A DNA stretch of 34,985 nt from Dehalococcoidia bacterium (lineage in GTDB: Bacteria; Chloroflexota; Dehalococcoidia; Tepidiformales; Tepidiformaceae): the NCBI GenBank assembly GCA_009839725.1, contig VXPF01000013.1, positions 1 to 34,985 of the forward strand. The letters run 5' to 3'. Position 1 is the stretch's first letter, and every line of letters begins with the position of its first letter. The translations under genes were made by a program, and so were the position numbers. The notes under the pieces were generated by a model. The model ran no database searches, had not been told where the DNA came from, and saw only the letters and a program-made list of their open reading frames with translations. Shown here piece by piece: positions 32,398-34,985 of the stretch.

Positions 32398-32655
32398 ATG
32401 CAGCAGCGAGTACCTGCTTCCGCGGCCTACTTCTTCTACGAGAACTACGTGCTCGGCTCAGCCCGCATCCACGCCGGTTGGTGCGGGAACTGCAACGATG
32501 GGCGGGGCAAGTCTCGCGAACCCCCTGGTGACGAGAACGGGCGCTGGCACGGCCCGTTCGCGACGCGGCAGGACGCCCTGCGCCTGGCCCTGGCGACGCG
32601 GAGCAAGGACGTCAGGAACGCCCTCTGCTGCATCAGGGACAGTGGTGAGGCTTGA
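32398..32655 (+). CDS. Small conserved protein of unknown function (YFFYENY/CGNCNDG type)
   Basis: 85 residues from ATG 32398, with GGAGG about 10 bases upstream. It has AYFFYENYVLGSARIHAGWC, GNCNDGRGKS, then NGRWHGPFATRQDAL and a C-terminal CC. From memory, small proteins with this YFFYEN...CG-CNDG-G...GRWHGPF order are widespread and uncharacterised; the Cys pair and closing Cys residues suggest metal or redox chemistry. It sits behind the kinase-regulator gene and its direct-repeat box and may be under that control. Confidence 0.65.
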   Translation: MQQRVPASAAYFFYENYVLGSARIHAGWCGNCNDGRGKSREPPGDENGRWHGPFATRQDALRLALATRSKDVRNALCCIRDSGEA

Positions 32656-32736
32656 GGTGTGCCGGCCGGCTGGCTCCGACCAGGCTAAGGCACGAGGCCG
32701 GCAGCCCCCGGTTACATCCTCACCGAGCGCGGCTGT

Positions 32737-32758
32737 GCCGAACGCCTGAAGCGTTGGC
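32737..32758. terminator. Hairpin between convergent genes
   Basis: GCCGAACGC-CTGAA-GCGTTGGC forms an 8-bp stem with one bulged base and a five-base loop. It lies between the ends of the small Cys protein gene (+) and the small membrane protein gene (-). No T-run on either side, so it is a weak bidirectional terminator candidate. Confidence 0.35.
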
Positions 32759-32764
32759 GCCCTG

Positions 32765-32992
32765 TCAATCACCCTCGGTCGCGACGAGCGCCGCGACGTT
32801 GGCCACCAGCCACGCCGATGCGGCGCACACCTGCAACCAGTCCCCGGGAGAGCCGATCCCGGAGGCCAGCATGCTGCTAATCCAGCAAACGCTGGCAACG
32901 GTTTGGCCGAGCCATGGGAGGCTCCACACCTTGGCCAGCCGCCTTCGCCCCACGCCGGCCCCGACGGCCCTTGCGACGTTTCCCCTCAGCAT
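32765..32992 (-). CDS. Small membrane protein downstream of the flavoprotein
   Basis: 75 residues from ATG 32992, overlapping the flavoprotein stop by seven bases (ATGCTGA). A basic N-terminus (VGRRRLAKV) leads into two hydrophobic stretches (LGQTVASVCWISSMLASGIG and WLQVCAASAWLVANVAALVA). Not recognised. The overlap suggests translation coupled to the flavoprotein and a membrane-linked partner role. Confidence 0.5.
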   Translation of the reverse strand: MLRGNVARAVGAGVGRRRLAKVWSLPWLGQTVASVCWISSMLASGIGSPGDWLQVCAASAWLVANVAALVATEGD

Positions 32993-34116
32993 GCGCACTG
33001 CACCCCACAGCAGGAGAGGTCATCGAGGTACATGCCCCACTGGCGGTACGCTTCCAGCTGTTCCGCCGGCAGCCCCAGCGAGGTCGCCACTGCCTTGGCG
33101 ACTACGGCGAACCGTTGTCGATACTTGAAGATGAAGCAGAAGACGTGGTCGTTATGGCGCACTGCCGGGCCGCAGAGAAATATCCCCGGCACGATTGTCG
33201 ATTCATCGTCTTCGCTCAGAAGCAGGGAGCCATCGTCGCGCCGTTCAAACAGGTCCGCGACCAGCTTGTGACTCCCCTCGAATCCGCCCGCCAGGAGTGG
33301 CGGCACGCAGGTTTGAAACCGGCCCCCGTCCTCAACCGTGACTTCATAGGTGGAGTCAATGTGGGTGACCGACTCGACAGGTGTGTTCGGAAACAGCTCC
33401 ACCTGCCTCATGAACCGGTCGTCACGCATCCGTTCGAGCGTGAACGGGGAGAGCGAGACGCTGGGATCGGAGCTCTCTTCCTCCCACGGGCAGTCCTTGT
33501 CGAACAAACGCACCCGCTTGTCGCAACAGGCCAGGTGGAAGGCCGCGTCGACACCACTCTCGTAGCCACCAACGACGATGAAGTCGTCACCGTCGAGTTC
33601 TTGATAGCTGGGGATGGTCGCGGTGTGGCGACACAGCTGGCTACCGGCAAATCCGGTCAGACGTGGGTACTGGAACTCGCCGGCGGCCCAGATAACGTTC
33701 CTGGCTTGCAGGGTTTCGCGGGCCGTCTTGATGAGAAAGTGGTCGCCAACCTTCGCCACCTGCATGACGTCGGTATCCGGGCGTACCGGCAACTCAAAGA
33801 ATCGTGCGACCGTCCGCAGGTGCGCCGCGTACGCCTCGCCAGTCGGATGCTCGATCCCCAGACTGAACGCGGGTGACGTTCCAATCGCGATCGAGTTCAA
33901 GTCGAGCATGCCAATCGAATTGGTGGCGTACGAGGGTGTGATGAAGCGAGTCTCGGCTGGCCATGCGGCGAACGACGCCCCGACCGTGTGACGCTCGCAG
34001 ATGACGAAGTTCTCGATGCCGGCATGCCGGAGCGCCACCGAGACACCCACGCCTGCGGCGCCGGCTCCTACGACGGCCACGTCGTAGACGACTTCACTGC
34101 TATTGGTGCCCGTCAT
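32986..34116 (-). CDS. FAD/NAD(P)-dependent oxidoreductase with a Cys-rich C-terminal tail
   Basis: 376 residues from ATG 34116, with AGGAGGAG six bases upstream. The FAD site is VAVVGAGAAGVGVSVALRHAG (about 12-32); a second dinucleotide motif FIVVGGYESGVDAAFHLA is near 170-187. The order fits CzcO/YpdA-like flavoproteins, which are monooxygenases or thiol-disulfide reductases. The protein ends CCGVQCAC, four Cys residues in eight, a likely metal or redox site. The gene follows a ZnuA-like gene (221 bp apart, same strand), so a role in metal handling or delivery is a reasonable inference. Confidence 0.8.
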   Translation of the reverse strand: MTGTNSSEVVYDVAVVGAGAAGVGVSVALRHAGIENFVICERHTVGASFAAWPAETRFITPSYATNSIGMLDLNSIAIGTSPAFSLGIEHPTGEAYAAHLRTVARFFELPVRPDTDVMQVAKVGDHFLIKTARETLQARNVIWAAGEFQYPRLTGFAGSQLCRHTATIPSYQELDGDDFIVVGGYESGVDAAFHLACCDKRVRLFDKDCPWEEESSDPSVSLSPFTLERMRDDRFMRQVELFPNTPVESVTHIDSTYEVTVEDGGRFQTCVPPLLAGGFEGSHKLVADLFERRDDGSLLLSEDDESTIVPGIFLCGPAVRHNDHVFCFIFKYRQRFAVVAKAVATSLGLPAEQLEAYRQWGMYLDDLSCCGVQCAC

Positions 34117-34337
34117 GCAGACTCCTCCTGTCGACCTTCAAGTCCGCGTGTTTCGATCTCCCGGGCCCGTGCCTCTTGCTGGCCCACCGGCCCCGGCAGA
34201 GTCGAGAGCCTTCATGGTGAGGCTCCGGTTGGCGCCGGAAGCGCGACCCCTGCGCCACCGCGACGACACGCCCCAGGAGAGCCGTGTGGCCGCGCTGGCC
34301 CCTCGTCAGGCTTCCCTCGGTTGCCAGCGCGGCATCC

Positions 34338-34985
34338 TCACTCGGCGATGCCGTTGGCGATGGCGCGGAGGAACTCCACGTACGTTGGATACTCCTCAGC
34401 CAGCGCCCCGGACGGAATCGTGCGAACGGTCGTGCCGGTATCGCGGGCGATCTGCTCGATGACCCGTGCGCTGAACTGCGGTTCGCTGAAGATGAAAGGT
34501 ATTCCCAGCGCGGTGATGTTCTCCACCAGCTCCGTGATTGTGGCCGCGCTCGGCTCCTCCTCCGGACCCTCCACCACGAAGCCCAGGATCGTCAGCCCGT
34601 AGCGTTCCGCGAAGTAGCCGTAGGCGTCGTGGAAGGTGACGAGGTAGCGTCGCTCCGGCGGAAGCCCGGCAAGCTGCTCGCGGATCTCGTCGTCGAGCTC
34701 CCGCAGTTCCGCGATGTAGGCCTCCGCCCGGTCGCGGTAGTGGTCCGCCCCGTCCGGATCGAGACGTGACAGCTCGTCGCGGATTGCCTCGACGGCCTCG
34801 ACCGCGAAGTCGATGTCCATCCAGAAGTGCGGGTCGAACTCGCCGTGGGCGTGCCCATGGTGTCCGTGCTCGTCTTCGCCTTCGTGCTCGTCTTCGTGTT
34901 CGTGTTCGTGTTCGTCTTCGTGCTCGTCTTCGTGCTCGTCTTCGCCTTCGTGCTCGTCTTCGTGCTCGTGCTCGTCTTCGTGCTC
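34338..34985 (-). CDS. ZnuA-like metal-binding protein of an ABC transporter (5' truncated by window edge)
   Basis: 215 residues are visible; the gene enters from the right edge. It starts in a His/Glu/Asp-rich loop of about 45 residues, followed by EFDPHFWMDIDFAVEAVEAI, then YLVTFHDAYGYFAERYGL, EEEPSAATITELVENI, FIFSEPQFSARVIEQIA and TVRTIPSGALAEEYPTYVEF. This is the cluster A-1 (ZnuA/AdcA) fold: metal His in DPHFW, in TFHDAYGYF and a final acidic ligand. The His-rich loop is known in ZnuA as a zinc-loading site. The permease and ATPase genes are not in the window. Confidence 0.9.
   Translation of the reverse strand, partial: EHEDEHEHEDEHEGEDEHEDEHEDEHEHEHEDEHEGEDEHGHHGHAHGEFDPHFWMDIDFAVEAVEAIRDELSRLDPDGADHYRDRAEAYIAELRELDDEIREQLAGLPPERRYLVTFHDAYGYFAERYGLTILGFVVEGPEEEPSAATITELVENITALGIPFIFSEPQFSARVIEQIARDTGTTVRTIPSGALAEEYPTYVEFLRAIANGIAE
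34863..34985 (-). repeat. Hexanucleotide-type low-complexity repeat coding the acidic His loop
   Basis: Tandem GAGCAC/GAAGAC-type units on the reverse strand encode EHEDEHEH-like stretches. The tract runs off the window edge. Such repeats are prone to length change by slippage, which would change metal-loop length without a frameshift when whole codons are added or lost. Confidence 0.7.

Noticed and set aside
1-34985. CRISPR arrays or insertion-sequence transposases
   Set aside because: No regularly spaced repeats and no DDE or HUH transposase motifs seen; the only tandem repeat is the ZnuA loop.

Overview
The window is a GC-rich bacterial chromosome segment. Codon use is G/C-ending, GTG starts are frequent, and genes are packed in overlapping operons. 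No rRNA, complete tRNA or CRISPR array is visible. The gene types point to an uncultured Chloroflexota (Dehalococcoidia/SAR202-like) lineage: long serine recombinases, a giant cadherin-type exoprotein with WSDG repeats, a GAF-kinase-regulator fusion, and a Replic_Relax protein. This placement is from memory of family distribution and is an inference.

Left part (1-9.6 kb, very GC-rich): the tail of an SH3-type protein, then a 1928-residue secreted protein combining cadherin/Ig modules, a PQQ-type sugar dehydrogenase domain, WSDG propeller repeats and a duplicated C-terminal module. After it come a Replic_Relax-type DNA-binding protein, a Uma2-type nuclease and a small Cys protein.

Mobile junction (9.7-13.3 kb): two related serine recombinase genes point tail to tail at an 18-bp sequence that looks like the CCA-ending 3' end of a tRNA. 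Each gene reads through into the antisense of the other.

Defence island (13.3-25.6 kb, visibly less GC-rich): (a) a TIR-like (MTH538/ThsB-type) gene coupled to a two-helix-pair membrane protein; (b) an opposing operon encoding a ubiquitin-like protein, an E1/ThiF enzyme, a Cys-rich DUF6527-type protein and a second TIR-like protein, divergent from an XRE regulator plus ImmA/IrrE-type metallopeptidase; (c) a DUF104/PIN toxin-antitoxin pair; (d) a decayed second copy of the DUF6527/TIR junction; (e) a trypsin-like protease with Ig domains; (f) a complete QatABCD operon. Operon (b) is the best candidate for an undescribed system: ubiquitin-like conjugation genes transcribed together with a TIR-type effector candidate.

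Right part (25.7-35 kb): a small gene with a broken clan AA protease, an aldo/keto reductase flanked by two protease relics, recombinase relics, an orphan iron-type binding lipoprotein, a GIY-YIG-like protein, and a histidine kinase fused to its own response regulator and flanked on both sides by the same direct-repeat box. The segment ends with a metal-handling cluster: a ZnuA-like protein with a His/Glu/Asp loop, a flavoprotein with a Cys-rich tail and a small membrane protein.
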